A stretch of DNA of 64,000 nucleotides, from NCBI GenBank assembly GCA_022710935.1, contig JAKLFY010000009.1, positions 1 to 64,000 on the forward strand. The letters run 5' to 3'. Source of the stretch: Verrucomicrobiota bacterium. Lineage in GTDB: Bacteria; Verrucomicrobiota; Verrucomicrobiia; Limisphaerales; J093. Within the stretch, counting starts at the first letter, position 1, and each line of letters opens with the position of its first letter. Below the pieces are notes generated by a model. That model worked only from the letters and a program-made list of their open reading frames with translations, ran no database searches and had not been told where the DNA came from. Position numbers and translations under genes: made by a program. This document shows, piece after piece, positions 40,197 through 51,300 of the stretch.

Positions 40197-43100
40197 ATGC
40201 ATTGTCCCGTCACACCCAGGCGATGGCCGTGGATGGCCATCGGAGTTCTTTGTGTTGCCCTCTTCCTGAACGGTGCTGAGCCTGACGCGGAGAATTCGCC
40301 TTACGAAATCGGTGGGCCGCTGGCTGGCCTGAAGCTGCCGCCGTACAAGACGCACCACGGCGAGGCGGCGGGACATCCGGGCGACAGCTTCGGGCCCCCT
40401 CAACTCGATCTCTATCCCGGCAGTGCCGAGCAATGGCGTGCCTACTGGTTCAAGTATTGCCCGGTGCGCAGCATGTTCGACCGGCAGAGCCTGATCACGA
40501 ACTGGTTTGCGCCGGCGATCCCCGGCGGTCCCAAAGCTGCGGAACGCTATGGGCAGCCCGTCTGGAAAGTGGACGCCCATGGCGATCACCAGCCCACGGG
40601 GCAATTCGAGCCGCCCACCGATGTCGTGCGCATCAAGCCGGGCGATAACATCCTGTCAGCGGATCTCGGGGAACTGCCCCAGGGCGTTTACTGCCTGCGC
40701 ATCATTGCCGCCGTGCCGGCTGACATCAGCGCGGACGACTTCCGGAAGAACCTGTTCGTGGTCCTGGGCGTGAACGACAAACTCGATGGTGGCGACTCGA
40801 CGTATCGCGTCCGCATCGGGTATTGCGACCAGTTCTACAGCGTGGCGGAGCTCTACTTCCATGCGGTGGAGCAGCGCCGCTTCCGGGCGACGCTTCGGAT
40901 GGACCCGGCGAGCCAAGTGCCGCTGCTGGTGCGCAACGTCACCCTCGACGATGCCCTGGCTGGCGTTCAGCGGGGCGCACACAAGAAGAAGGCTAACGAT
41001 CCATTTCCTGCCGAATGGATCCAGCGCATTAAGGATGCCGAAGCCAAGCGAGCGGCCGATCCAGTCGCGATGGACCAACGCCTGAAGCGCGACGCCCTGA
41101 TCTGGCAGAACTATCCCCACGTCAACCGTCGATTTGCCTATCTGCTCGACTCGACGCAGGGCGGCATGCGCTTGCGTGCGCCGAATACCGTCAAAGGAAT
41201 GGCTGAGCAGGCAATCGCGGAGCAATTCGGCGCGTGGGCGTTTCCCGCCCCGGCCTGGGAGTTTCCGCATTCGCGGCATCCGGAGGTGTTTCTACGCAAT
41301 GAGAAGCTGAACCTCAACTACACCTTCGCCGACCTGCAAGCCGGCCGGCCGCTACCGGACCCGTTTCCGTTCAAGGATGATGGCAACGGCGTGGTGACCG
41401 GCCATCCGGACGGCGCAACCGGCACGGCATGGACCCCGATCGCCTCGGCCGTCCAGGCCTGGGTCGGACGGACACACTGCAGGGCCAACGATGCATTGCG
41501 TGTCTTTCCCCCGAATCCGGGCCAGCCGGCCGATCGCGATGCCGACACGCTCCGCGATGGGTTGATCGCGTTCCTGCGATTCACCTATGACCTGCCCACT
41601 TATGACCCGATCCAGGATCTTGGGACGATCCTCTGTCAGAAAGGCGCGTTCGGCCGCTCGCTCTATGATCGCCAGCGCGAAACCGCCGCGAGTTATTACA
41701 GTTGGTATACCGAGTACGCCAACTTCGCCGAGCTGTACGACAAGTATTACGATTTCATCCAGAGCAACCAGTCGCTGGCGGATTCGCTGCATCGCTTCCT
41801 GCCCTGGATCAAGACCCCGCAGGATGTGATCGATCTGTGCGATTCCTACCTGGTGCAGATTACCACCCGGCGGATCCTGCGCTACCACACGTATGTCTCC
41901 CCGGATGCAGCCCTGCGCATGGCCACACTCCTGGGCGAACCCCGGATCACCCAGCCCTGGATGGAGTGGATGTTCAGCCGCACCTTCGTCTATCCGCTCA
42001 AGCTCATGGGCATCCAGCACCTGATGGCCTCGGCCTATGACCACAGCGGCATCGAGTTCGGACGCAGCACCTTCTATGGCATTGGTGAGAATGCCGCCAA
42101 CCTGGTGGAGGCCACCGAGAAGTACGCCGCCGCCACCGGAGATCGCACCTTCTCCATGAACGATCCGGAGCGATATCCCAAGGGCCGCGCGGCCATGTAC
42201 TGGCCGCTGGCCATGTACTGCTCCGGTTGGCAGGCCCCGCGCATCGGCGATGTGACTGGGCCCGACAAGGGACCAGAATCGTTTCTGAACAACTCCGAGT
42301 CTCTTCTGCGGAAGGGATGGAACCACACGCGTGATCCGCGCTTCGCCGCTATCCTCGTCCACCTGGGCTGGACCCGGGGGTACCCGGGGGAGAGGTTGAA
42401 CGAACTTCAGGCCGCCGCCGCGCAGGTCAAGCGCATGCCGTGGTTCGAGAACGAATCCCGCATGCTGCCCAACTGGGTCGGCGTTCTGGAGGGCGGCACC
42501 CAGCACAATGACATCCGGTTCCGCCGCAGCGCGATGGTCCGCGCCGGCTGGGGTTCCGGCCACCATCACGCCGATTCCCTCGACCTGCAGGTTTGTGCGT
42601 TCGGCCTGCCGATGCTGTTGGATGCCGGGCAGCGCCCCGGCTACACCGCGCCGGCCAGCGGCCACTCAGCGGTTCACAATGTCGTCACCGTGACGCCCGC
42701 CGGCCAGCCTATGCAGGCCAACCACGTGAACGCCTGGGTGCGCGGCGTCCTGCACAGCCCGGAAATGGCCTATCTCCACGCCCATTCCGGCGAACCGGTG
42801 AATCTCAACCGCGGGGCTCGCCAAGTGGCGCTGGTCAGCGTGGATGAAGGCCGCGGGGCGCAAGATCTCCCGATCGAACAACAGAAGCCCGGCATCAAGC
42901 TCGATCCCAATGTCACCCTGCCGAAGTCGTATGTCTTCGACGTGGTGCGCACGGCTGGGGCGGGCGTCCACCGGTATAACTTCCACGCCATGGTGAATGA
43001 TCAGTTCGCGTGGAATGCAACGGACGTGAAGCCGGCTCCCGAAGCATTCGACGGCGCATTCAAGGCGAGCCAGGACCGGTCATTCATCGGCAAAGCTCCC

Positions 43101-44315
43101 GACTCCTTCCAGGCCACCTGGCGGCTGCGCCGAGAGACGGCCGACCAGGAGCCGATCTCGGGGACGGAGCAACAGCTCCTGGGCCTCAACTACGATCCTG
43201 CGTCGCCGCCCAAGTACGTCCGCCTGCAGCTTCCCGGGGTCCAGGATGCCGCGGTTCAGCGCGGCGAACTGATCACACACAATCCGCCTTGCCCGGTGGT
43301 ATACCAATTCACCTGCGTCGGCATCGAGCGCAAGGTGGCCGACGTGGGCTCCTGCTTCGTTGCGCTCATCGAGCCCTATGCTGGCGAGCCATTCATCCAG
43401 TCGGCCGCGCTGCTTCCTATCGCCGGGAATTCCGAGGACGCCCGGCAAGCGGTCGCCCTGGAGGTGCAGACCACGACGGGGAACCGAGACCTCCTGCTGG
43501 CCGATGGCGCCCCCGGCGTCATCCGCCGCCTAACCGCGCCCCCAGCGCGGTTCGCGGCCGAGTATGCCTGGCAATCCGTGGACGCCCAGGGGCTTCACAC
43601 CGCCGGCATGATGGCTGGCACGCTGCTGGCGACGCCGGAGGTCCGCATCCAGTGCGTGGTGCCGGAATTCGTCGGGACGATCAGCCGAGTGGATTACGCG
43701 AAGCAGCAGGTCGAGGTGGCAGGCGGGTGGCCAGCGCAGAATCGGCCGGTGGTGGCCGAGATCGGCCCGCCGGGACGGAAGGTTAGCGTCACCGTGAAAT
43801 CCGCCCGTCCGATGGGAACTGGCCGCACCCTGCTGACGCTGGCCGAAGGCGCGCAGCGTCTCCTGACCCAGGCAGAGGTCCAGGAGAAGACCCACGAGGT
43901 CATGCCCGTCGCCGGTCCGTTGCCCGATCCGCTCCCGAGTGAAGAGAAGGACTGGACGATCAGCAACGCCGACGTGAGCAAAGTATGGAAGGCCGACAAG
44001 GGCGGCCGGGGCTTCCTGGTTCGCACCCCGATCACTGCGCAGGATCTCGGATCGGAAAGCGATCTGTGCGTCTGGGATTACGGTTTGGGCGACCAGGTGC
44101 GCCAGGCGAGTTCGGTCGTTCTGCGGCGGATCCAGCCCGGGGTTTATGAAATTGCCGCGAGCGCGGATGCAACGATCGAGTTGCCCGGCTCGGCGGGCGG
44201 GATCAGAACTGCCGATGGCAGCGAGACGCCGCTCCAGGCGGTCAGTGGCTGGATCGAAATCAAACTCAAGGCGGGCTCGATGGCGGAGGCGCCGGTGGTC
44301 GTGCGGGTCAAATAG
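40197..44315 (+). CDS. Heparinase II/III-like polysaccharide lyase, very large
   Basis: About 1372 residues, secreted (signal WPWMAIGVLCVALFLNGAEP). A beta-rich N-terminus is followed by a helical (alpha/alpha) toroid and then the heparinase II/III beta-sandwich. The active-site neighbourhood is readable: MVRAGWGSGHHHADSLDLQV and the following TAPASGHSAVHNVVTV, with the conserved His pairs used for metal and catalysis. Such lyases cleave uronic-acid-containing polysaccharides by beta elimination. It is roughly twice the normal family length, the extra being in N- and C-terminal beta domains. ATG 40197 is chosen because it gives the signal peptide; the open frame goes back to 40041. Confidence 0.75.
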   Translation: MHCPVTPRRWPWMAIGVLCVALFLNGAEPDAENSPYEIGGPLAGLKLPPYKTHHGEAAGHPGDSFGPPQLDLYPGSAEQWRAYWFKYCPVRSMFDRQSLITNWFAPAIPGGPKAAERYGQPVWKVDAHGDHQPTGQFEPPTDVVRIKPGDNILSADLGELPQGVYCLRIIAAVPADISADDFRKNLFVVLGVNDKLDGGDSTYRVRIGYCDQFYSVAELYFHAVEQRRFRATLRMDPASQVPLLVRNVTLDDALAGVQRGAHKKKANDPFPAEWIQRIKDAEAKRAADPVAMDQRLKRDALIWQNYPHVNRRFAYLLDSTQGGMRLRAPNTVKGMAEQAIAEQFGAWAFPAPAWEFPHSRHPEVFLRNEKLNLNYTFADLQAGRPLPDPFPFKDDGNGVVTGHPDGATGTAWTPIASAVQAWVGRTHCRANDALRVFPPNPGQPADRDADTLRDGLIAFLRFTYDLPTYDPIQDLGTILCQKGAFGRSLYDRQRETAASYYSWYTEYANFAELYDKYYDFIQSNQSLADSLHRFLPWIKTPQDVIDLCDSYLVQITTRRILRYHTYVSPDAALRMATLLGEPRITQPWMEWMFSRTFVYPLKLMGIQHLMASAYDHSGIEFGRSTFYGIGENAANLVEATEKYAAATGDRTFSMNDPERYPKGRAAMYWPLAMYCSGWQAPRIGDVTGPDKGPESFLNNSESLLRKGWNHTRDPRFAAILVHLGWTRGYPGERLNELQAAAAQVKRMPWFENESRMLPNWVGVLEGGTQHNDIRFRRSAMVRAGWGSGHHHADSLDLQVCAFGLPMLLDAGQRPGYTAPASGHSAVHNVVTVTPAGQPMQANHVNAWVRGVLHSPEMAYLHAHSGEPVNLNRGARQVALVSVDEGRGAQDLPIEQQKPGIKLDPNVTLPKSYVFDVVRTAGAGVHRYNFHAMVNDQFAWNATDVKPAPEAFDGAFKASQDRSFIGKAPDSFQATWRLRRETADQEPISGTEQQLLGLNYDPASPPKYVRLQLPGVQDAAVQRGELITHNPPCPVVYQFTCVGIERKVADVGSCFVALIEPYAGEPFIQSAALLPIAGNSEDARQAVALEVQTTTGNRDLLLADGAPGVIRRLTAPPARFAAEYAWQSVDAQGLHTAGMMAGTLLATPEVRIQCVVPEFVGTISRVDYAKQQVEVAGGWPAQNRPVVAEIGPPGRKVSVTVKSARPMGTGRTLLTLAEGAQRLLTQAEVQEKTHEVMPVAGPLPDPLPSEEKDWTISNADVSKVWKADKGGRGFLVRTPITAQDLGSESDLCVWDYGLGDQVRQASSVVLRRIQPGVYEIAASADATIELPGSAGGIRTADGSETPLQAVSGWIEIKLKAGSMAEAPVVVRVK

Positions 44316-44905
44316 CGCAAGCGCGCTGGGATCGAGACATTCCGGTCAGGTTGGCCCTGGCGCAGGCCGGCGTCCTGACGCCCGAAGTTCGGGAGCTCAT
44401 GGGGTTTCAATCGGCGGTCAGCCGGAGGCAATCGCGACCCTGAGAGGATACCACCCGGAAGAAGCGCGCGTCGGTTGCACCGTCTGGAACTGGCGTGAGC
44501 GGCGGCGGCCGCTCCGCGCGCGTCGAACACCCAGGAGACCTGATTGCGGTTGTGACGGCTGCGATTCCAGACTTCGAGGCCCGGGCGGGCCGGTCGAACT
44601 CGCCGACCGCGGCGTTTTGGAGTTCGCCCTGGCGCAGCGTTTCCCACCAGAGCAGGCCGCGCTCGAAGCTGGCCACGCCCACGGGGAAGGGCTCAGACTA
44701 TAACAATGACGGTGTGCCGTATTGCGCCGCTCCTATTACGAAGTTGGGTCCCCCGGAAGGCCAAACCATTTCCAAAGCTCCCGATTGAATGCTCTCATTT
44801 CGGCCGCCGTGCGAGGCGCATCTCCGCACGGGCGCAAGGTGCCGATCCTTCTGGCTCACGGAACTTCATCCAGGAGTGCGGTGCAAACGAGCATGTCCCT
44901 CCGAC
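44316..44905. other. 590-bp gap between convergent genes, no convincing gene
   Basis: Open frames on both strands (for example 44407-44682 minus) have no recognisable family character. The stretch lies between the ends of the lyase gene and the GH127 gene. It may hold a decayed gene; I see no clear terminator. Confidence 0.45.
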
Positions 44906-46981
44906 TCACTCCCGGGCGGTGGCTTGGAAGACCGGGAACATCGAAACGCGGAACTTGGTGCAGCCGTAGGGAACGAGCGCGATTCGCTGCGGCGACGTCG
45001 ATTTCGCAATCGGTTGTGACGGCAGCGGGTTCTCGGGCGTCGGTGTCCAGTCGCAGGCGACGGCATTGACGCGCAGTTGCACCGGACCATCGAGCGGCCA
45101 GTTCCATCTGTCGGGCATCGGCTGACGTTCCACGCTGATCCCGGGGTTCTGCACGTCCAGCGCGTAGTTCCACCTGGCCGATGGATCGGGCGTGTTCTCG
45201 TCCTTGGTGTCCGGAATCGGCAACGCGAACAGCAGCGGGCCGCAGGAGACCGAAGCATACGGCGCGCCTTCAATGCTGTTCTCCGCCGGGATGGCCACGC
45301 GCGTGACACGGTGCGCGCCGTCGTAGGGCGGGCGCGAGGCGGCGTCGCGGCCCTGCTGGACGACGGGAGTCATCGGCAGGCGCAGGCGGACGGTGTCGCC
45401 GGGCTTCCAGTTCCGGTTGACCCGCACGAAGCCCTTGGCGTCGCAATTGGCGGAGACGGCGGCCCCGTTCACTTCCAGCGAAGGCGATTGGCACCAGGCA
45501 GGAATATGCAGACGGATCGGGAAGGCCGCCTCCCGCGCGGGCTGCACGGACATTTGGATGGTGTCGTCGAAGGGATAACCGGTCCGACAGGAGATCGTGA
45601 CCGGCAGGCGATCGGCGACAAGCGCGTTGACTTTGCAGGGGCTGTAGCTGACCGCAGCCAGGCCGTTGTCGTGCGTGGCCATCCAGAGATGCGTGACATA
45701 CCACGGCACGATGCGGTTGAGCGCGGCGGTGCAGCAGAGCGGCGAATGCGTGCGCCGGTAGGAGCCGCCGCTGGCGCGAGGACCGTGCGGGAAATCCGGC
45801 GACGCATTGGCAAAGCGATTGGGGCTTTGGAAATAGACGTGCGTTTTGAAATCGCGCGACACCGTGGCCGGCCCCGCGTTGAAGAAGGCGCGTTCCAGCC
45901 GGTCTGCCATGCGTCCGTCGCCGGTGACTTCGAGCAGGCACACCTGGCTCCAGACATAGCCCGCCACGTCACAGGTCTCGCTTCCCCGAAACGCGCCGGG
46001 GGGACCGTACCATTCGTCGGAGACCGGCACGCCGTGGGGCTGCATCGCCACGCGTTCGAGGAGATCGTGCCAGCCGACCGCCGCCTCGAGGTAGCGCGCG
46101 TTGCCGGTCCACAAGTAGCCCACGGCCCAGGGCGTGGTGCTCTCGATGAACTCGACCACGTGCGCGTTGTCGACGGCGGCGCCCGGCCACAGATCTGGGG
46201 CAGTCCGGTAACGCTTCACAACCGGCCTGAGCGCGATGTCCTCACTCTTGAACATGGCGTCCAGGGCGGCGGCGACTCCTGGATGCCCCGTCCAGCAGTA
46301 GGTGTCGAAGGCCGGCCAGGGATTCGACATGTTGCCGGTGACGGATCGCAGGCAATCCGGGTCCGAACCATAGGCTTTGACCAGCGCGTCCAGGACATGC
46401 GTGTCGCCCGACCCGGCGTAGAAACCCGTCAGCGCGCGTCCGAGCAGCCCGCTTGCCCAGAGCGGCCAGCCATCCAGCGCCGCCTCGACCGCCTTCCGGT
46501 CAGCGGGATTACTGCGGTCAAGCCACCATAGAAAAAGCAGGCCGTTGGTGTTCATGCGGTCGGCCACCGCATAGAGCCGCTTCTTCGCCTGCGCGATGAG
46601 CGTTTCGTCATGCAGGGCGTAACCCAAGCGGGCCAGACCGTCGAACCAGTAGCCGCCGCCTTCGTAAGGCCAGGCGCCCTTGTACCACAAGAGTCCTTCG
46701 CCGGTCATCGTGTGCTCGGGAGCCCAGGCCCGTCTGAACTCATCGTCGTATTCATCCATGTGGCCCGTGAATCCGTCGCGCGCAGCCAAACACCAATCGC
46801 GCAACCAGCCCGCTGGTTCCACAGCCCCGGGCGGCAACGCGAGGAATGCCGGCCGCGTCGGCGGCTCGAACGGTCGCGCGTAGTTCGGTGATTCTCGAGC
46901 GGTATCGGCCGCGTTGGCCACGCCAGCCACGGTCGCCGAGAGGACCAGCGTCGTCACGAACAGGAGACGTTGTGCATTCAT
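44906..46981 (-). CDS. Beta-L-arabinofuranosidase, GH127 (DUF1680) family
   Basis: A 691-residue exported glycoside hydrolase (signal RLLFVTTLVLSATVAGVANA). The GH127 catalytic metal-cysteine centre is visible: E335 and C337 in GSETCDVAG, and the adjacent C416-C417 in SPLCCTAALNR. In the characterised Bifidobacterium enzyme HypBA1 a Glu and three Cys bind zinc and one Cys acts as the nucleophile; the numbering here is nearly the same. It should release L-arabinofuranose from plant cell-wall or glycoprotein glycans. The ATG at 46981 fits the signal peptide; the longer frame to 47395 is rejected. With the GH51 enzyme at 56327 it suggests arabinose-side-chain use. Confidence 0.9.
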   Translation of the reverse strand: MNAQRLLFVTTLVLSATVAGVANAADTARESPNYARPFEPPTRPAFLALPPGAVEPAGWLRDWCLAARDGFTGHMDEYDDEFRRAWAPEHTMTGEGLLWYKGAWPYEGGGYWFDGLARLGYALHDETLIAQAKKRLYAVADRMNTNGLLFLWWLDRSNPADRKAVEAALDGWPLWASGLLGRALTGFYAGSGDTHVLDALVKAYGSDPDCLRSVTGNMSNPWPAFDTYCWTGHPGVAAALDAMFKSEDIALRPVVKRYRTAPDLWPGAAVDNAHVVEFIESTTPWAVGYLWTGNARYLEAAVGWHDLLERVAMQPHGVPVSDEWYGPPGAFRGSETCDVAGYVWSQVCLLEVTGDGRMADRLERAFFNAGPATVSRDFKTHVYFQSPNRFANASPDFPHGPRASGGSYRRTHSPLCCTAALNRIVPWYVTHLWMATHDNGLAAVSYSPCKVNALVADRLPVTISCRTGYPFDDTIQMSVQPAREAAFPIRLHIPAWCQSPSLEVNGAAVSANCDAKGFVRVNRNWKPGDTVRLRLPMTPVVQQGRDAASRPPYDGAHRVTRVAIPAENSIEGAPYASVSCGPLLFALPIPDTKDENTPDPSARWNYALDVQNPGISVERQPMPDRWNWPLDGPVQLRVNAVACDWTPTPENPLPSQPIAKSTSPQRIALVPYGCTKFRVSMFPVFQATARE

Positions 46982-47379
46982 TGGGTAGAGGCGGCTGTAA
47001 ATCGTCGTTTCATTGCCCGGCATGGCACGGACGATAGCGAAATCGATGCGAAGGGTCAAAATGATGGTCTGATCGCTCTTCTCCAACCGGTCTGATGGGT
47101 TGAAGGTCGACGCGCATGAAGAGCCCGGATACGAAACTCCGCGATGCCTTACGGAATGTCCGGCTGGCCGTTCCTGGCTTTCAACTGTCAGCGGAGCATC
47201 CCAGGGGCAACGTGTGCGAGTTCCGCTTATGGCCGGCTCCTGCTGGCCGAAACTCCGACGGCAGAGGGCGACGCCCGCCGAGAGAAGGGGCGAGCGAAGA
47301 TGGATCTGGGAGTCAATTTGAAGCACCCCGACCACGCGCACTGGAATTCGAGTCCGACTCAGGGTACGTTGGCGCTTGA
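46982..47379. other. 398-bp divergent intergenic region
   Basis: This region separates the minus-strand GH127 gene from the plus-strand sigma-factor gene and must contain both promoters. No gene-like frame is seen and no consensus -35/-10 pair stands out. Confidence 0.4.
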
Positions 47380-48135
47380 ATGGACCACTTTTCATCTGAG
47401 GGTGGAGCCGTGGATTCGCCGATCGGTTCTGCGCGGTTCACGACCACCCACTGGTCGGTGATTCTCGAGGCGGCGCGCCCCGAGGCCCCGGGAAGCCTGG
47501 ATGCCTTCGGCCGGCTTTACCGCGATTACTGGCCTCCGTTGTACGCCTATGTCCGCCGGCGTGGATACAGCCACCACGAGGCTGAGGACCTCAACCAGGG
47601 TTTCTTTGTCTCCTTGATCGAACGAGACCGCCTGCGGGATCTCGAACGGGGCGGCGGACGGTTCCGGTCGTTTCTGCTGACGGCGCTTCAGAACTTTCTC
47701 GCCAATGAGTGGGACCGGGCCACTGCGGCCAAGCGGGGCGGCGGGCAAGCCATAGTAGCGCTGGATGCCGTGGACGCAGATTCCGGTTTCCTGACAGATC
47801 CGACACAGGCGGCGCCTGAGACTGGCTTCGAGCGGGAATGGGCCTTCACGGTGATCGAGCACGCCATGCGGGCCCTGGCGTCCGAACTTCGTGCCGCCGG
47901 CAAGGAAACGCTGTACGAGCACTTGCGGCCTCATCTGCAGGGCGACCGAAATGGCCGGCCTTATGCCGATATTGCGGCGGACTTGGGCATGTCCGAGGGC
48001 GCGGTGAAAGTGGGCGTACACCGCCTGCGGCAGCGGTACGGCGAGCTCCTCCGCGCTGAAGTGGCCCGGACGGTGGGCAGCGAGGGTGAGATCGCCGAGG
48101 AACTCCGACACCTCATCGCGATCGTGTCCGCGTGA
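47380..48135 (+). CDS. ECF-type RNA polymerase sigma factor (kinase-linked)
   Basis: A 251-residue ECF sigma factor. Region 2 is at about 20-95 (FTTTHWSVILEAARPE, RRGYSHHEAEDLNQGFFVSL) and the region-4 helix-turn-helix at about 195-235 (YADIAADLGMSEGAVKVGVH). The gene is followed after 170 bp by a Ser/Thr kinase with WD40 repeats on the same strand, a pairing recurrent in Planctomycetes and Verrucomicrobia, where the kinase is thought to control the sigma factor. It is a paralogue of the factor at 589 but with no close sequence identity. Confidence 0.9.
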   Translation: MDHFSSEGGAVDSPIGSARFTTTHWSVILEAARPEAPGSLDAFGRLYRDYWPPLYAYVRRRGYSHHEAEDLNQGFFVSLIERDRLRDLERGGGRFRSFLLTALQNFLANEWDRATAAKRGGGQAIVALDAVDADSGFLTDPTQAAPETGFEREWAFTVIEHAMRALASELRAAGKETLYEHLRPHLQGDRNGRPYADIAADLGMSEGAVKVGVHRLRQRYGELLRAEVARTVGSEGEIAEELRHLIAIVSA

Positions 48136-48305
48136 CGGACAGCTTTGTAACCTTGCAGACCGGTTGCTTAGGAATCGAGTGGAATGAGAGCCGATAGGCT
48201 CAACGAATACGCCACCGCCGAACACGCCTTGAAGTACCAGGCGGGTGCCGACCGGATTCCGCACCGGGCCGAAGGCGAGGCGGTGCTCGGCGGCACGGAA
48301 CCACG

Positions 48306-51300
48306 ATGACCTCGGCGACCTGCCCCGACTGCGGCGAACGCTTGCCCGTCAATGCACCTGGCGGCCTGTGCCCGGCATGTCTGCTGCGCTTGGCCGGATC
48401 GGCTGCCGCCCCTGAGGCTGAGGTGCAACCATCCGCACCGGGTGGCGCCGCTGACGCGGAGGCGCGCGTCGGCGAGCGCCCGGCCACCGGCCTCAGCCGC
48501 TACAAGCTGCTCGATATCATCGGGGAGGGGGGCTTCGGCACGGTCTGGATGGCCGAGCAGCACGAACCGGTGCGCCGCAAGGTCGCCCTCAAGATCATCA
48601 AGCTGGGCATGGACACCCGGCAGGTGGTCGCCCGGTTCGCAGCCGAGCGGCAGGCGCTGGCGTTGATGGATCATCCCAACATTGCACGGGTGTTCGATGC
48701 CGGCGCAACCGACGCCGGCCGGCCCTTTTTCGTCATGGAACTGGTGCGGGGCGTTTCGATCACAGAGTTCTGCGACACCCGCCAGCTCACTACTCGCGAG
48801 AGGATCGAGCTGCTTATTGCCGTCTGCCAGGCGGTACAGCATGCGCACCAGAAGGGCGTCATCCACCGCGACCTCAAACCCTCGAACATCCTCGTCACCG
48901 AGCAAGACGCACAGGCGGTGCCGAAAATCATCGACTTCGGCGTGGCCAAGGCAATCGAGGAACCGTTGACGGACAAGACCCTGTTCACCCGTTTTTCTCA
49001 GTTCCTCGGCACGCCGGCCTACATGAGTCCGGAGCAGGCGGGTTGGGGCGGCTTGGACATCGACACGCGCAGCGACATTTACTCGCTCGGGGTGCTGTTG
49101 TACGAACTGCTGACCGGCCAATCGCCGCTCGACCCGCGCCAACTCCGCGACGCCAGTCACGAAGCGGTGCTCAAGACCATTCGAGAAATCGAGCCGCTTC
49201 GGCCTTCCGCGCGGCTGAGCACACTCAAACCCGAGGACGCGATGACCGTGGCGGCCCGCCGCCGGGAAGATCCCCATCGCCTGTCGATGGTCTTGCGGGG
49301 CGACCTGGACTGGATCGTTTTGAAGGCGCTCGAGAAGGACCGCGCGCGGCGCTACGAAACGGCCAACGGACTGGCAGCCGACCTGCGGCGCTATTTGAAC
49401 AATCGGCCGATTGCCGCCCGGCCGCCGAGCACGATTTACCAGATCAAGAAGGCGTGGCAGCGCAATCGGCTGGTTTACACCGCGCTGACGGTGGTGGTGG
49501 CTGCGCTGGGCAGCGGATTCGGAATCTCCTCTTGGATGCTTGTCCGGGAGTCCCGAGCAAACCAGCAGGCGCGCGTCGCCGGTGAGAGCCTCCGGGAAAG
49601 CCTCTACGCCTCGGAGATGAACTCGGCCTTTCACGCTTGGGAAGCCGGGCGCCTCGGACGGGCGCGGCACCTCTTGGAGCGCCAGCGGCCGCCCGCGGGT
49701 TCCGGTCTGCCCGACCTGCGAGGATTTGATTGGCGATACCTCTGGAGCCACACCCGGCCCACGGAGTTGTTCACGCTCACGAATGCGAGCGATTGGGGTT
49801 TTGCGCTTTCCGACGACGGCCGGACACTGGTGGGGTTGGTGGCAAGCAGCGGCGATCCGTATCTGGACGGGAAGCTGCAGTTCTGGAATCTCGCGGAGCG
49901 CCACCGGGTGGCCCTGTTTCGAACGAACACCTCATGGCTCTTCAATGCCGCGTTCGCCCCGGATGGCCGTGCCTTTGCTGTGCCCAAGACGTGGCCGCCG
50001 CTGACCAACCACACGGTGCAGGTTTGGGATGCGGAAGCACGGCAGTTGACCAGGGAACTGCCCACCGAGCAGCCCCCCTTAGGGATTGCCTTCAGTCCGG
50101 ACGGCAAGGCCCTGGCCGCCTCCGGTGGCGTGATGTACAACCCAGTTCTGCCTGGGGAACTTCGGCTTTGGGACGCAGCCACTGGCACTCTGCTCCGACC
50201 TCCCTTGGTTCTACCCCAGTGGGCCTACCAGGTCGCCTTTTCCCGCGCGAGCCAGCATCTGGCGGTCTCCTGCGGCGATGGCGTGGCGCGCATCGTTGAA
50301 GTGTCCAGCGGGAACCTCCTTGCCGAACTGCGCGGCCACAACGGTTTCGTTGCGGCCGTGGCCTTCACGCACGACGGCACGCGGCTCTTCACCGGCGATG
50401 AGAGGGGTTATGTCCGCATTTGGGACTGGGCGAACGGGTATCCCGAGAAGACCTTCAAAGCCCATGACGCACCGATCTACCAACTCGATCTCACCACCAA
50501 CGATCAGCGGCTCGTGACGGCCAGTCGGGACTTCACTGCCCGGCTGTGGGACCGCCACACCGGCGAAGAACTGGCCCGGTTTGCCGGACACAACGGCGGG
50601 GTCACCAGCGTGAGGTTTCTGCCCGGCGACCAGTCCCTCGTCACGGCGAGCCAGGACCACAACGTCAAGGTCTGGAATGCGCAACCTCTTGGGGACGGCA
50701 GCCTGGTCGTCCCGAATCCCAATCGCGCCGATGCGTGGTTCATTTCGGGCGGCCGATCTCTGGCGGTGGTGGATTGGCGGGAGCACTCGATCGCCCTCGT
50801 GAATTCAACCACCGGCGTCGTCCTTACCAATCTCCTGGGACAATCGGTCGCGGCGTCGCACGACGGCAGGCAATTGGCCGTCTTGAGCGAAACCAACGTG
50901 GTCTTTTGCGACCCGAATACGTGGCGCGAGGTCGGCAGAGCGATGCTTCCGTCGCAAGGAGGCGGTCGGCCCTGTTTCTCCCTCGACGGCCGATGGCTGG
51001 CTGTACAGTGCGCCGAGCTCGACGTTCCGGAGGGACGCACGCGTGTCGTCGTGGTGGATGTGCCGCAGCGTCGGGTCGTTCGCGAACTCAAGGCTGACGC
51101 TCATGGCATGGATGGCTGGGGTGCCGTGTACTTCGCGCGCGGCGGGCGGCTCCTCCTGACCGCCCATGGAAAAACTCAGCAGTTCACGGTGTGGGACACG
51201 ACCACGTGGCAGCGTGTCGGAGGGATCAGTGGTTTTCCGGTGTCCAATGACGTGGTTGCAGCCGTCACCCCAGACGATGGGACGCTGGCCGTCTCTGGCT

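Noticed and set aside
44407-44682. A 91-codon minus-strand frame in the gap after the lyase gene
   Set aside because: No start context, no family resemblance and no neighbours that would need it; may be decayed DNA but not supportable as a gene.
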